This document shows, piece after piece, positions 26,607 to 35,495 of a DNA stretch of 64,000 nt (its first letter is position 1; every line of letters begins with the position of its first letter). A program made the translations under genes and the position numbers. The DNA lies in assembly GCA_944320235.1 (NCBI GenBank), contig CALUGQ010000028.1:47220-111219 (forward strand), written 5' to 3'. The notes under the pieces were generated by a model that was not told where the DNA came from, searched no databases, and saw nothing but the letters and a program-made list of their open reading frames with translations. The DNA is from an uncultured Prevotella sp. Its GTDB lineage: Bacteria; Bacteroidota; Bacteroidia; Bacteroidales; Bacteroidaceae.

Positions 26607-27647
26607 ATGATGAAGAAATACGAAGCGACAATTATCCCGCGAACATTTCACTTCAAGCAACCGGCCGGAACGTCACGTGGAACATATACAGAGAGAACAT
26701 CGTGGCTCATTGAGCTAACATCGGCAGACTATCCTTCACAAAAAGGATTAGGCGAATGCGCCCCCCTGCCAGACCTCAGCTGTGACGCCTCGGCTGATTA
26801 CGGCAACAAACTGCGGGCATTCTGCGACAAGTTCGAACAGGAAGGCACCATCGACTATGACGGCATGGCAGACTATCCATCCATGCTCTTCGGCCTGGAG
26901 ACAGCACTGCTCCACCTTAAGCGAGGCTCTGCTGCGTTGTTCGACACAGCCTTCGGGCGCGGTGAGGCGGGCATCCCCATCAACGGCTTGGTATGGATGG
27001 GCAGCCATGACGAGATGCTATGCCGCATGGAAGATAAAATCAATCAAGGCTTCAGGTGCATAAAGCTGAAAATAGGAGCCATTGATTTCGACGCGGAGAT
27101 GGACTTGCTCAAGCACATCCGTGGGCGTTTTTCACCGCGGGAAATGCAAATCAGGCTCGACGCAAACTGCGCATTCAAATACGACGAGGCTCTATACAAA
27201 CTAGAGCTCCTGTCACAATACGCAATACACTCCATTGAACAACCAATCAAGACACGACGATGGGGAGACATGGCTGAACTGTGCCGAGACTCACCACTGC
27301 CCATCGCACTCGATGAAGAACTCATCGGCATAAACGACAACGAGACGAAACGCGAGATGCTTAACATCATCAAACCGGCATACATCGTCCTCAAGCCGTC
27401 ACTCCATGGCGGGATGAGAGGCGTGGAGGAATGGATTAAGATCGCCGGCGAACTCAACATCGAGTCATGGATTACCAGTGCATTGGAAAGCAACGTAGGC
27501 CTCAATGCCGTGGCCCAGCTTGCGGCGAAGATGTATGGCGACCATGTCACAATGGCTCAAGGTCTTGGTACCGGACTGCTCTACACTGACAACATTCCCA
27601 TGCCTATCGAGATGCGCGGCAACGCAATATGGTTCAACACAAAATGA
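26607..27647 (+). CDS. menC: o-Succinylbenzoate synthase MenC
   Basis: Enolase-superfamily dehydratase producing o-succinylbenzoate. 346 residues from ATG 26607 (26610 is equally possible); the frame extends to a TTG at 26589. FKQPAGTSRGTYTERTSW is the N-terminal capping segment seen in Bacteroidota MenC. IKLKIGAIDFDAEMDLL holds the KxK catalytic Lys, and LDANCAF, SIEQPI and ALDEEL hold the three metal ligands. Overlaps menE by ATGA. No menH is present in this operon. Confidence 0.92.
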   Translation: MMKKYEATIIPRTFHFKQPAGTSRGTYTERTSWLIELTSADYPSQKGLGECAPLPDLSCDASADYGNKLRAFCDKFEQEGTIDYDGMADYPSMLFGLETALLHLKRGSAALFDTAFGRGEAGIPINGLVWMGSHDEMLCRMEDKINQGFRCIKLKIGAIDFDAEMDLLKHIRGRFSPREMQIRLDANCAFKYDEALYKLELLSQYAIHSIEQPIKTRRWGDMAELCRDSPLPIALDEELIGINDNETKREMLNIIKPAYIVLKPSLHGGMRGVEEWIKIAGELNIESWITSALESNVGLNAVAQLAAKMYGDHVTMAQGLGTGLLYTDNIPMPIEMRGNAIWFNTK

Positions 27648-28633
27648 CAACGCTAAACGAGTTCTTAAAAGAATGGCACAGCGACTCGGAACGCATGCTA
27701 GTGCATACCAGTGGCTCCACAGGTACACCAAAGCCATTGTGGGTCGAGAAACGGCGCATGACCGCTTCGGCACGTACCACGTGCCGTTTCCTCGGACTGA
27801 AACCCGGAGACACAGCACTGCTATGTATGTCGTTAGACTATATTGCGGGCATGATGATGGCCGTACGGGCCGAGGTCTGCGGTCTACATCTTGTCGAGGT
27901 CACTCCGTCAGGACACCCACTGGCCGATTTGGAGTCAGCACCGACATTTGCCGCGATGGTTCCGATGCAGGTGTTCAACTCAATGCAGGTTCCTGCCGAA
28001 CGCGAAATCCTCAAGCAGATAAAACATCTCATCATTGGAGGCGGCGCTATTGACGATGACCTGGCAGCCGAACTAAAAGGATTCCCATATGCCATATGGA
28101 GCACATATGGAATGACTGAAACATTATCGCACATCGCATTACGCCGCCTCAACGGCCCGGAAGCCTCAGAGTGGTACACTCCTCTCGACGGAGTCTCGGT
28201 AGGGCTTTCACCCGACGGTTGCCTGACGATCAACGCCCCTGAAGTCTGCGCGAGCACACTGGTCACCAACGACATTGCCGACATTGACTCTGACGGCCGC
28301 CATTTCCGAATACACGGACGCAAAGACAACGTGATCTGCAGTGGGGGAATAAAGATTCAAGCCGAAGAGGTGGAGCGAATGCTCGCTCCTCACATCAATG
28401 CGCCATTCATCATCACCAAGCGCAAGGACAAAAAATTTGGCGAGGTTGTGGTTCTGCTCTTGCAAGACGAAAACACAGCAGAAGCCATTACAGCCTGCAA
28501 GAAAGTCCTGCCAAAGTATTGGCAACCACAAGCCATACTGCCTGTAAGCCAAATCCCGACAACAGAAACTGGCAAACCCGCACGCAAAGAAGCCGAGAAA
28601 ATGGCTGAAACGGCGAAGCACGACCTTGCATAA
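27644..28633 (+). CDS. menE: o-Succinylbenzoate-CoA ligase MenE, short form
   Basis: Adenylates o-succinylbenzoate and loads it on CoA for MenB. It has 329 residues from the ATG overlapping the menC stop, clearly shorter than the 450-490 of E. coli or Bacillus MenE. The P-loop-like MLVHTSGSTGTPKPLWVEK is intact near residue 25, IWSTYGMTETLSHIALR is the A5 motif, and HGRKDNVICSGGIKIQAEEV leads into the C-terminal lid with KxxRKEAEK-like residues. The missing part is N-terminal, before the P-loop. Last gene of the operon. Confidence 0.92.
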   Translation: MTTLNEFLKEWHSDSERMLVHTSGSTGTPKPLWVEKRRMTASARTTCRFLGLKPGDTALLCMSLDYIAGMMMAVRAEVCGLHLVEVTPSGHPLADLESAPTFAAMVPMQVFNSMQVPAEREILKQIKHLIIGGGAIDDDLAAELKGFPYAIWSTYGMTETLSHIALRRLNGPEASEWYTPLDGVSVGLSPDGCLTINAPEVCASTLVTNDIADIDSDGRHFRIHGRKDNVICSGGIKIQAEEVERMLAPHINAPFIITKRKDKKFGEVVVLLLQDENTAEAITACKKVLPKYWQPQAILPVSQIPTTETGKPARKEAEKMAETAKHDLA

Positions 28634-28696
28634 AAGCCAACACAACTCATAACAGAATTTTAAAAGACACTTTCGCAACAAAAAAAAGAAATGATC

Positions 28697-29491
28697 ATGA
28701 ACAAAAAATTAATTTTAACAACAATTATCGCCATGGCGATGACAGCATGTAACACACCGAAAAAAAGCGACTTTGCCAACATGGACGGCGAGTGGAACAT
28801 AACGGAAGCCAACGGAAGCAAGTTGACAACAACAACCGGACAAGTGCCATACATCGGTTTCAACCTGACAGAAGGGCGTGTGTATGGTTACAGTGGCTGC
28901 AACCGCATAATGGCTTCAATTGACAAAAAGACAGGCAAAGTGAACTTCTCAAAAATGGCAAGTACCATGATGGCCTGCCCCGACATGGAGACAGAGCGCA
29001 AAGTATTGGCCGCACTGACTCGCGTGAACAAGGCAGTAAACAGCGGTGACGGCACGGCATCACTAATAGATGCCGACGGCAACGAAGTTGCAAAACTGGA
29101 AAAGCGCTTCGAGCCAATGCCATACACTGAGCTGGAAGGCAATTGGACAATAGAAAAGACTTATGGGCAGGAGACCAAGAAGCCGACAGATGGCAACAAG
29201 CCGTCACTGGCAATAGACACAAAGACAAACAAACTAAGCGGACACACCGGATGCAACCGATTGATGGGTAACATCGAACGAGGCAACGGCAATGACCAAG
29301 CGTTGTCATTCGGGCAGCCTGCAACTACCCGCATGGCATGCCCTGACATGGAAACAGAGCGCAACGTGGTTTCTGCGCTGGCAGAAACAAAATCATTCGG
29401 GCGTTTGCGCAACGGCAATGTCGGACTATTCAACACCAACGGCACAATCGTCATGGAACTAACAAAGGCAACGCCTGCCAACGGCAAATAA
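28697..29491 (+). CDS. Lipoprotein with two META/HslJ domains
   Basis: 264 residues from ATG 28697. The signal peptide ends at MAMTAC, a lipobox. Two META (HslJ-like) domains lie in tandem: about residues 30-130 (WNITEANGSK, YGYSGCNRIMASID, MMACPDMETERKVL) and about 145-258 (WTIEKTYGQE, LSGHTGCNRLMGNIE, RMACPDMETERNVV). The near-identical GCNR and ACPDMETER blocks show internal duplication. HslJ in E. coli is linked to novobiocin tolerance, but most META proteins have no assigned role. Probably a monocistronic envelope lipoprotein. Confidence 0.85.
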   Translation: MNKKLILTTIIAMAMTACNTPKKSDFANMDGEWNITEANGSKLTTTTGQVPYIGFNLTEGRVYGYSGCNRIMASIDKKTGKVNFSKMASTMMACPDMETERKVLAALTRVNKAVNSGDGTASLIDADGNEVAKLEKRFEPMPYTELEGNWTIEKTYGQETKKPTDGNKPSLAIDTKTNKLSGHTGCNRLMGNIERGNGNDQALSFGQPATTRMACPDMETERNVVSALAETKSFGRLRNGNVGLFNTNGTIVMELTKATPANGK

Positions 29492-29501
29492 AAAAAACAA
29501 C

Positions 29502-29536
29502 AGCCATGGTGACGCTTAAACCGTCGCCATGGCTTT
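29502..29536 (+). terminator. Hairpin after META lipoprotein
   Basis: AGCCATGGTGACG pairs with CGTCGCCATGGCT (one wobble pair); only a short T tract follows, so strength is uncertain. Confidence 0.6.
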
Positions 29537-29678
29537 ACAGGAACACACACATAAAATTTATAAAAAAAGAGACAATAGTCAAAACTTATATAAAATCACA
29601 ATCAAACAAAGAAGAAACATTCACATAAATACACTAAAACACAAACTTTATCCAAACAAACTCACAAAACGATTAAAC

Positions 29679-29702
29679 GTTTGACTCTCTTTAACGTCAA
29701 AC
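29679..29702. promoter_or_regulatory. Dyad in AT-rich leader of the barrel gene
   Basis: GTTTGAC and GTCAAAC arms, 10 bases apart, within a strikingly AT-rich ~190-base upstream region. Could be an operator or leader structure. Confidence 0.35.
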
Positions 29703-29729
29703 AAACGTAACTAATCTCGACGCATAGAA

Positions 29730-32669
29730 ATGAAACGACTCTTATTGTTGATTGCCGTCGCAGCGGCATCAATCACTGCTTTTGCGCAACGCAACGTCAC
29801 CGGAAAGGTCATTGAAGCTGAAACAAACGAAGCCTTGGCCATGACAACCGTAAAACTGCTCAAAACCGACAGCACCATGGCCAAAGGAGGGCTGACGGGT
29901 ACAAACGGCTCCTTCACGATTGCCGCACCGGCTGACGGCAAGTACATATTACAAGTAACTTGTGTAGGCTTCAAGCCATACCATAAAAACATTACAATCA
30001 GCAGCGGGAAAAACCTGGCCGTTGGCACAATAACCATGGAACCCGACGCAATAATGCTCAAAGGTGCCACGGTAACCGGCCGGGCATTGAAGGTAACCAC
30101 ACGCGAAGACACTTTCGTCTACAACGCTGCAGCTTACCGCACGCCTGAAGGCTCTGTGGTGGAAGAGCTCATCAAGCGCCTGCCAGGTGCAAAGATTGAT
30201 GACGACGGAAACATCACCATAAACGGAAAGGAAGTGAAAAAAATCCTCGTCGACGGCAAAGAGTTCATGGTAGGCGACACAAAGACAGCACTCAAGAACC
30301 TACCCACCTCCATTATCGAGAAAGTCAAGTCGTATGACGAGAAGAGCGACCTGGCGCGCGTCTCCGGCATCGATGACGGAGAAGAACAGACAGTGCTCGA
30401 CTTCGGAATAAAGAAAGGCATGAACAAAGGCATCATATCCAACGCCGACCTTGCTTACGGAACAAAAGACCGCTATGCTGCCCGCGCGATGGCCATGCGC
30501 TTCAAGGACAATCTTCGCGTGTTTGGCTTCGGCAGCGCTAACAACACAAATGACCGCGGGTTCGGCGGGCGAGGCGGGCGCTTCGGCGGAGGCCGCCGTG
30601 GCTTGCAGTCATCAAAGATGCTCGGTGTCAACTTCAACTACGAGGAAAAAGACGGCCAGCACGAGAAACTGCGACTCGACGGAAGTGTGCGCTGGAACCA
30701 TGGCGACGGTGATACCCGCACAAAGAACTCGTCAGAAAACTTCGTGAGCACCGAGGGGTCATTCTCCAACAGCCTTAACCAGAGCTACTCACGCAGTGAC
30801 TCTTGGAATGCACAGATGCGTTTCGAATGGCATCCCGACACCATGACAACCATCATGTTCCGTCCTACGTTCAGCCTCTCAAAAAGCGACGGAATCAGCA
30901 TAAGCAAGTCGGCAACGTTCGACGAAGACCCTTACCTCTACGTGGCCGACCCGCTCTCTGACGTATTCGCTGACTCAACACTCTTCGTCAACTCGCGCAA
31001 CAACAGCAGCATAACCTATAGCGAATCAAAGAGCTTCGGGGGCATGCTCATGTTCAACCGCCGTCTCAACAACATGGGCCGCAACGTAACCCTGCGCCTG
31101 CGCGGCAACTACGGCGACAGCGAGAGCAACAGCCTGAGCACGAACAACGTACATCTGTACAAGACAAAGAACATGCTGGGCCAGGACTCTACCTACCAGA
31201 CCAACCGTTACAACCTCACTCCGCAAAAGAACTGGGACTACAGCATAAAGGCCACATACAGCGAACCAATAATGAAGGCCACTTTCCTGCAGTTCAGCTA
31301 TGAGTTCCAATACAAATACACCAAGAGCGACCGCTCTACATACGACTTCAGCAACCTTGGCGAGCCGTTCTTCGCCGGACTGTCGCCAGTTTACAGGGGA
31401 TGGGACAGCTATCTTGACCGTCTCGAAAATCCATACGAATACTATCTCGACGAGGATTTGAGCCGCTTCTCTGAATACAAGAACTACATCCACGACATCG
31501 AGGTGATGATGCGAATAATACGCCCTGCATACAACCTCAACTTCGGTGTGACCGTCATGCCGCAGCAGACTAAGTTCGTGCAACGTTACCAGGGCGTGAC
31601 TACCGACACCACGCGCACCGTGACCAACATATCGCCTACGCTCGACTTCCGCTGGAAAATATCGAAAGTGAGCCAGCTGCGCGTGCGCTACCGCGGCTCA
31701 ACGAGCCAGCCGAGCATGACCGACCTGCTCGACATCACTGACGACAGCGACCCGCTGAACATATCGATGGGTAACCCAGGTCTGAAGCCGTCGTTCACAC
31801 AGACGCTCAATATGTTCTACAACAACTACATACAGAACCACTACAAGACGGTGATGGCCAACTTCCGCTTCCAGACAACGAGCAACTCCATAAGCAACAT
31901 GGTGCGCTACGACCCGGAAACCGGCGGACGCACAACGCGCCCAGAGAACATCAACGGAAACTGGTCTACCCGCGGGCAGTTCCTCTTCAACACCGCGATT
32001 GACTCTGCCGGACTGTTCAACATAAGCACGAACACCGAGCTCCGCTATACAAACAGTGTAGGCTACGTCAGCATCGACCGCCAGGACTCGCAGAAGAACA
32101 CCACCCGCAGCACCTCTATCGAAGAGGAGCTTACAGCCGGGTTCCGCAACGACTGGTTCGAATTCGAGCTCAACGGTTCGCTTGAATATGAGCACTCACG
32201 CAACAAACTGCAGCCCAACAGCAACCTCGACACCTGGGAGTTCGCTTACGGCTTCAACTCAAACGTAAGGTTGCCGTGGGGCACGGAGATTGCCTTCGAC
32301 CTCAACATGAACAGTCGTCGAGGCTACAGCGACGAATCGCTTAACACCAACGAGCTGATATGGAACGCCCAGGTTAGCCAGAGCTTCCTAAAAGAGAAGA
32401 ACCTCATCGTGACGCTCCAGCTCTATGACTTGCTGCACCAGCAGAGCAATTTCAGCCGATCAATCAATGCCATGCAGCGCAGCGATACTGAATACAACGC
32501 CATAACGAGCTTCGGTATGCTCCATGTCATATACCGGCTCAACCTCTTTGGCTCAAAGGAAGCACGCCAAAGCATGCAGCAAGGCCCAAGACGCAACGGC
32601 CCGCGCGATGGCATGGGCCCACGTGGCCCGCGTAGCGGGGGGGGGGTTGGCGGCCCGCGCAGGTTCTAA
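29730..32669 (+). CDS. Outer-membrane beta-barrel protein, OMP_b-brl_3 family
   Basis: 979 residues. Signal peptide (LLLLIAVAAASITAFA), then a carboxypeptidase-regulatory-like beta-sandwich (about 22-110, NVTGKVIEAETNEALAM), a plug-like segment (about 115-230, VVEELIKRLPGAKIDDDG, KILVDGKEFMVGD), and a long beta-barrel to the end. It is TonB-receptor-like, but I see no SusD partner next to it. A Gly/Arg-rich stretch (NDRGFGGRGGRFGGGRRG) lies near residue 275, and the tail is also Gly/Arg/Pro-rich, ending in a terminal Phe as outer-membrane proteins do. A ten-G tract sits eight codons before the stop. Ligand unknown. Confidence 0.85.
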   Translation: MKRLLLLIAVAAASITAFAQRNVTGKVIEAETNEALAMTTVKLLKTDSTMAKGGLTGTNGSFTIAAPADGKYILQVTCVGFKPYHKNITISSGKNLAVGTITMEPDAIMLKGATVTGRALKVTTREDTFVYNAAAYRTPEGSVVEELIKRLPGAKIDDDGNITINGKEVKKILVDGKEFMVGDTKTALKNLPTSIIEKVKSYDEKSDLARVSGIDDGEEQTVLDFGIKKGMNKGIISNADLAYGTKDRYAARAMAMRFKDNLRVFGFGSANNTNDRGFGGRGGRFGGGRRGLQSSKMLGVNFNYEEKDGQHEKLRLDGSVRWNHGDGDTRTKNSSENFVSTEGSFSNSLNQSYSRSDSWNAQMRFEWHPDTMTTIMFRPTFSLSKSDGISISKSATFDEDPYLYVADPLSDVFADSTLFVNSRNNSSITYSESKSFGGMLMFNRRLNNMGRNVTLRLRGNYGDSESNSLSTNNVHLYKTKNMLGQDSTYQTNRYNLTPQKNWDYSIKATYSEPIMKATFLQFSYEFQYKYTKSDRSTYDFSNLGEPFFAGLSPVYRGWDSYLDRLENPYEYYLDEDLSRFSEYKNYIHDIEVMMRIIRPAYNLNFGVTVMPQQTKFVQRYQGVTTDTTRTVTNISPTLDFRWKISKVSQLRVRYRGSTSQPSMTDLLDITDDSDPLNISMGNPGLKPSFTQTLNMFYNNYIQNHYKTVMANFRFQTTSNSISNMVRYDPETGGRTTRPENINGNWSTRGQFLFNTAIDSAGLFNISTNTELRYTNSVGYVSIDRQDSQKNTTRSTSIEEELTAGFRNDWFEFELNGSLEYEHSRNKLQPNSNLDTWEFAYGFNSNVRLPWGTEIAFDLNMNSRRGYSDESLNTNELIWNAQVSQSFLKEKNLIVTLQLYDLLHQQSNFSRSINAMQRSDTEYNAITSFGMLHVIYRLNLFGSKEARQSMQQGPRRNGPRDGMGPRGPRSGGGVGGPRRF
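32637..32646 (+). repeat. Poly-G tract (G x10) in coding sequence
   Basis: Ten consecutive G in codons for Gly-Gly-Gly-Val near the 3' end of the barrel gene. Loss of one G would give a different short tail and a stop about 15 codons on; gain of one reads on into the downstream hairpin. The native frame ends in Phe. Confidence 0.9.
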
Positions 32670-32705
32670 CCAAAGCTGACGGCAAGCAACATTGCATAAA
32701 CCGAC

Positions 32706-32755
32706 ATACGCAGAGAGCGCGGCTTCCCGATGTGGAAGCCGCGCTCTCTGCGTAT
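32706..32755. terminator. Perfect 22-bp hairpin between convergent genes
   Basis: Positions 32706-32727 and 32734-32755 are exact inverted complements with a 6-base loop. T runs are lacking on both sides. It probably ends transcription from both directions or protects the mRNA ends. Confidence 0.7.
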
Positions 32756-32814
32756 CAACAGGCCTGGCACCTTTACTGTTTCACACGCAGATGCAGGCCC
32801 TATGCCATTTGAAT

Positions 32815-34179
32815 TTACTGCTTGTCGGCCGCATGGTCACCAACGCCATCCGACGAATCCACAGCCTCAAGCAGCTTTATTGCATCTACATACTTGGCTA
32901 TGCCATCGGCCACACGCTTGGCATCGCGCATGGCCAACACCACCGTCGAAGGACGGTTAACCACGTCTCCGCCTGCGAACACACCCTTGCGGCTGGTCAT
33001 GCCATAAGGAGTCTCGCGCGTGAGCACATATCCACGCTCATCGACGTCGATGCCTTTTGTGGTAGAAACGATGCGGCTTGCCGGAACAGAGCCAATGGCC
33101 ATGAGCACCTTGTCGGCCTTCTCAATCCGCTTTTCGCCATCATGCTCTATCACCACGCCACTCAATATACCGTTGTAATCGAGTATTTCTACGATTTTCG
33201 ACTCCCAGTTGAACTTCACTCCTTCCTCTACAGCCTCGTCATACTCCGAACGTAACGCGCTCATGTCGTCGATAGTGCGGTGGTACACTATCTCCACGTC
33301 CTTGGCCCCCATGCGTATTGCCGTGCGTGCGGCATCCATAGCCGTGTTTCCGCAGCCTATCACGAACACACGGTCGCCCTCGTGCACAGGCACATCCTCG
33401 CGCGCAATGCTCCCCTCGTTGTAAAGGCTCACCTTGCGCAGGAAATACACAGCCTGGCGCACACCGCGCAGGTTGCGCCCGGGAATGTCGGGCTTGCGCG
33501 GCTTCACCGTACCCGTACCCATGAAGATGGCATCGAAGCCACGCTCAAACAACTGGTCTATGTTGATGTCGGTGCCTACGGTGGTGTTGCAGTGGAACAC
33601 CACCCCAAGTTCCTCAATCTTCTTTATCTCGCGGCGCACCACGTCCTTTGGCAGGCGGTACTCCGGTATGCCAAACATTAGCACACCGCCCGGTTCAGGC
33701 TCCATCTCCAGCACCTCAACGTTGAAGCCCATGCGTGCCAGGTCGCCGGCAATGGTCAGTCCGGCTGGCCCCGAACCAATCACGGCCACGCGGCCGCGGG
33801 TCTTCGGTTGCAGTTTCTCGCGAATGAGGCTCATGTCTCCGTCAAAGTCGGCTATGAAGCGTTCCAGCTTGCCCACACGTATGCCGGCCCCCTTCTTGTT
33901 GAGGATGCAGTGGCCTTCACACTGCTTCTCGTGAGGGCAGACACGGCCACATACGGCAGGCAGGTTGCTCTTGTCGTTGATTATCTTCATGGCATTGCCG
34001 AAGTTCCCCTTCGAAATCTCGTGAATCCAGTCTGGTATGTCCTGGCTTATGGGGCATCCCTTGCTGCACTGCGGCACCTTGCAGTGCAGGCATCGCTTGG
34101 CCTCATTGATGGCTTCAAGGATGGTGTACCCCTCGTCCACCTCGTGGAATCGCTCTTTTTGCTCTTGCTCTTTCTCCAT
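32815..34179 (-). CDS. gltD: GltD-like FAD/iron-sulfur oxidoreductase (glutamate synthase small subunit family)
   Basis: 454 residues from ATG 34179; the frame continues 3 codons to a TTG. The N-terminal Cys cluster CLHCKVPQCSKGCPISQDIP (about 31-50) and CGRVCPHEKQCEGHC bind two [4Fe-4S]. Two dinucleotide folds follow: VAVIGSGPAGLTIAGDLA (FAD) and VFVIGCGNTAMDAARTA (NAD(P)H). In glutamate synthase this subunit feeds electrons to GltB, but no gltB is adjacent. The family also includes SudA/NfnB-type subunits, so the partner is uncertain. It is transcribed from a consensus promoter at the edge of the low-GC island. Confidence 0.85.
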   Translation of the reverse strand: MEKEQEQKERFHEVDEGYTILEAINEAKRCLHCKVPQCSKGCPISQDIPDWIHEISKGNFGNAMKIINDKSNLPAVCGRVCPHEKQCEGHCILNKKGAGIRVGKLERFIADFDGDMSLIREKLQPKTRGRVAVIGSGPAGLTIAGDLARMGFNVEVLEMEPEPGGVLMFGIPEYRLPKDVVRREIKKIEELGVVFHCNTTVGTDINIDQLFERGFDAIFMGTGTVKPRKPDIPGRNLRGVRQAVYFLRKVSLYNEGSIAREDVPVHEGDRVFVIGCGNTAMDAARTAIRMGAKDVEIVYHRTIDDMSALRSEYDEAVEEGVKFNWESKIVEILDYNGILSGVVIEHDGEKRIEKADKVLMAIGSVPASRIVSTTKGIDVDERGYVLTRETPYGMTSRKGVFAGGDVVNRPSTVVLAMRDAKRVADGIAKYVDAIKLLEAVDSSDGVGDHAADKQ

Positions 34180-34222
34180 ATGATTCAAATGTATTTACGA
34201 TACCGAAACAATAAATATACCG

Positions 34223-34253
34223 CAAAGATAAGTCAAGTTTGACACATTTCAAA
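34223..34253 (-). promoter_or_regulatory. Promoter for gltD
   Basis: Minus strand TTTG (34253-34250), 19 bases, TATCTTTG (34230-34223), 43 bases before the ATG. Confidence 0.65.
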
Positions 34254-34405
34254 ATAATAGTGATGTTTTATTCCGAAAAGGGCAAATCAGCATATTCTGC
34301 ACAAGCCTCAAACGTGTCGGTCTGTCTCCCCCACAACTTTTGGCCTGCAAAATCGGATTCATGTCAAGGGCATAAACAATGTCAACCTGTAATTAGCCGG
34401 CACTT

Positions 34406-35074
34406 CTACTTTTCCGTTGCGCCAATATTGGCAATCTTGCTCAAAGATCGTGTTTTTACATTGAGGGCATTGATTTCTTTTTGCAGGTTTTCCAAAAAAC
34501 GGGAAGCATGTGCGCCATCCATCTGTGTATGGTGGAACTGGAAAGAAATGGTCAATGTACGCTTCCACCAATGCCGTTTGTATTTGCCCCAAATCAGAAA
34601 CGGATTGTTGAAAACACCGCTATACATCCCTACCGCCCCGTCAATCTCATATTGTGCAAGTGCAGACGTGCCGATGACCATGCTGTCCGTCAAATCGTTG
34701 TTCCGGCAACTTTCGGCTACTTGCTTCGTCAGTCTCAAGTAATCGGCATTGAACTGCTGCAAATTATCTGAGAAAGGAACATCGCAGGAGCTTACTTCCC
34801 CTTCCCGATTGGCAACAATAGTGCAGACGGCAAGGTTGTCGTATTGCATCAGCTTCCTGCCAACCGGAAGTATATAGAACTCTTTGATGTTGCTTGCAGC
34901 CCGTCCTATGCACCAGCACATAAGCATATTGAACTTCAACCCAGTCCGCTTGCTGATGCGGGCAAGACGGGTAACATTCATTGTCTTGAAAAAGGTTAGC
35001 ATGGGCATGGGCGCCTCCATCCACATCTCAAATGCGTATGCACGGGTCGTTTCTTTTGGGTCTAGTTCTTTCAT
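34406..35074 (-). CDS. Chloramphenicol acetyltransferase-family protein
   Basis: 222 residues from ATG 35074; upstream in-frame codons run into the inverted repeat and are not protein-like. The size is that of type A CAT (about 215-220). The catalytic motif HHTQMDGAH is at residues 181-189, followed by the usual SRFLENLQKEIN helix; MLMCWCIGRAASNIKEF (about 50-66) matches the N-terminal half. CAT uses acetyl-CoA to acetylate chloramphenicol, but Bacteroidota carry many chromosomal CAT-like proteins with other or unknown acceptors. It lies in low-GC DNA, and its promoter region is duplicated in inverse orientation upstream of the DUF262 genes. Confidence 0.8.
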   Translation of the reverse strand: MKELDPKETTRAYAFEMWMEAPMPMLTFFKTMNVTRLARISKRTGLKFNMLMCWCIGRAASNIKEFYILPVGRKLMQYDNLAVCTIVANREGEVSSCDVPFSDNLQQFNADYLRLTKQVAESCRNNDLTDSMVIGTSALAQYEIDGAVGMYSGVFNNPFLIWGKYKRHWWKRTLTISFQFHHTQMDGAHASRFLENLQKEINALNVKTRSLSKIANIGATEK

Positions 35075-35105
35075 GTTCAGTGTCGAATTACAAACAAAAA
35101 TCGCA

Positions 35106-35192
35106 ATGATTACCAATGACAAAGTTACGGAATTATTTTGTATGGCAGATGATTTCTGTAGTTTTCTTGTTGTGATGATGGAAAAATAAACG
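35106..35192 (+). repeat. 87-bp inverted repeat, left copy
   Basis: Matches the reverse complement of 35496-35582 with two differences. It contains a leftward TAACTTTG (35127-35120) placed to drive the acetyltransferase gene. Confidence 0.92.
35120..35127 (-). promoter_or_regulatory. -7 element for the acetyltransferase gene
   Basis: Minus strand TAACTTTG inside the left inverted repeat, 46 bases upstream of ATG 35074. Confidence 0.5.
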
Positions 35193-35495
35193 ATGGAACT
35201 ATACAAGAAGCGGACTTTTCACCGTGGTTCGACAATGTCAAAGGTGGAAATCATGATATTGGTTCATGATTTTATTTATCTTTGATAAGATTGTCAGAGC
35301 TGTAAAAGAAATTTGGAAATTGGACAATATATAAACCTGACAGATAACCGATAATGATATTAGGATTGCAGTAACATTCTTTTCTACAAGATATGTTGCT
35401 GCATTCTTTGTATATACCAATAAAAACAAATATCTTTATATTTGAGAGTTGTTTGGCGAATCACGGTTATAACTCCGCTTTTAATCTGTTTTTAG

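Noticed and set aside
32815-32960. Plus-strand ORFs opposite gltD
   Set aside because: Shadows of the gltD frame with no family match.
35142-35189. 15-codon frame conserved in both inverted-repeat copies
   Set aside because: It is conserved because the DNA repeat is; no ribosome site, and the strand is opposite to the promoter in the repeat.
35238-35429. Minus-strand 63-codon ORF between the inverted repeats
   Set aside because: AT-rich, no start signals, hydrophobic composition expected by chance.
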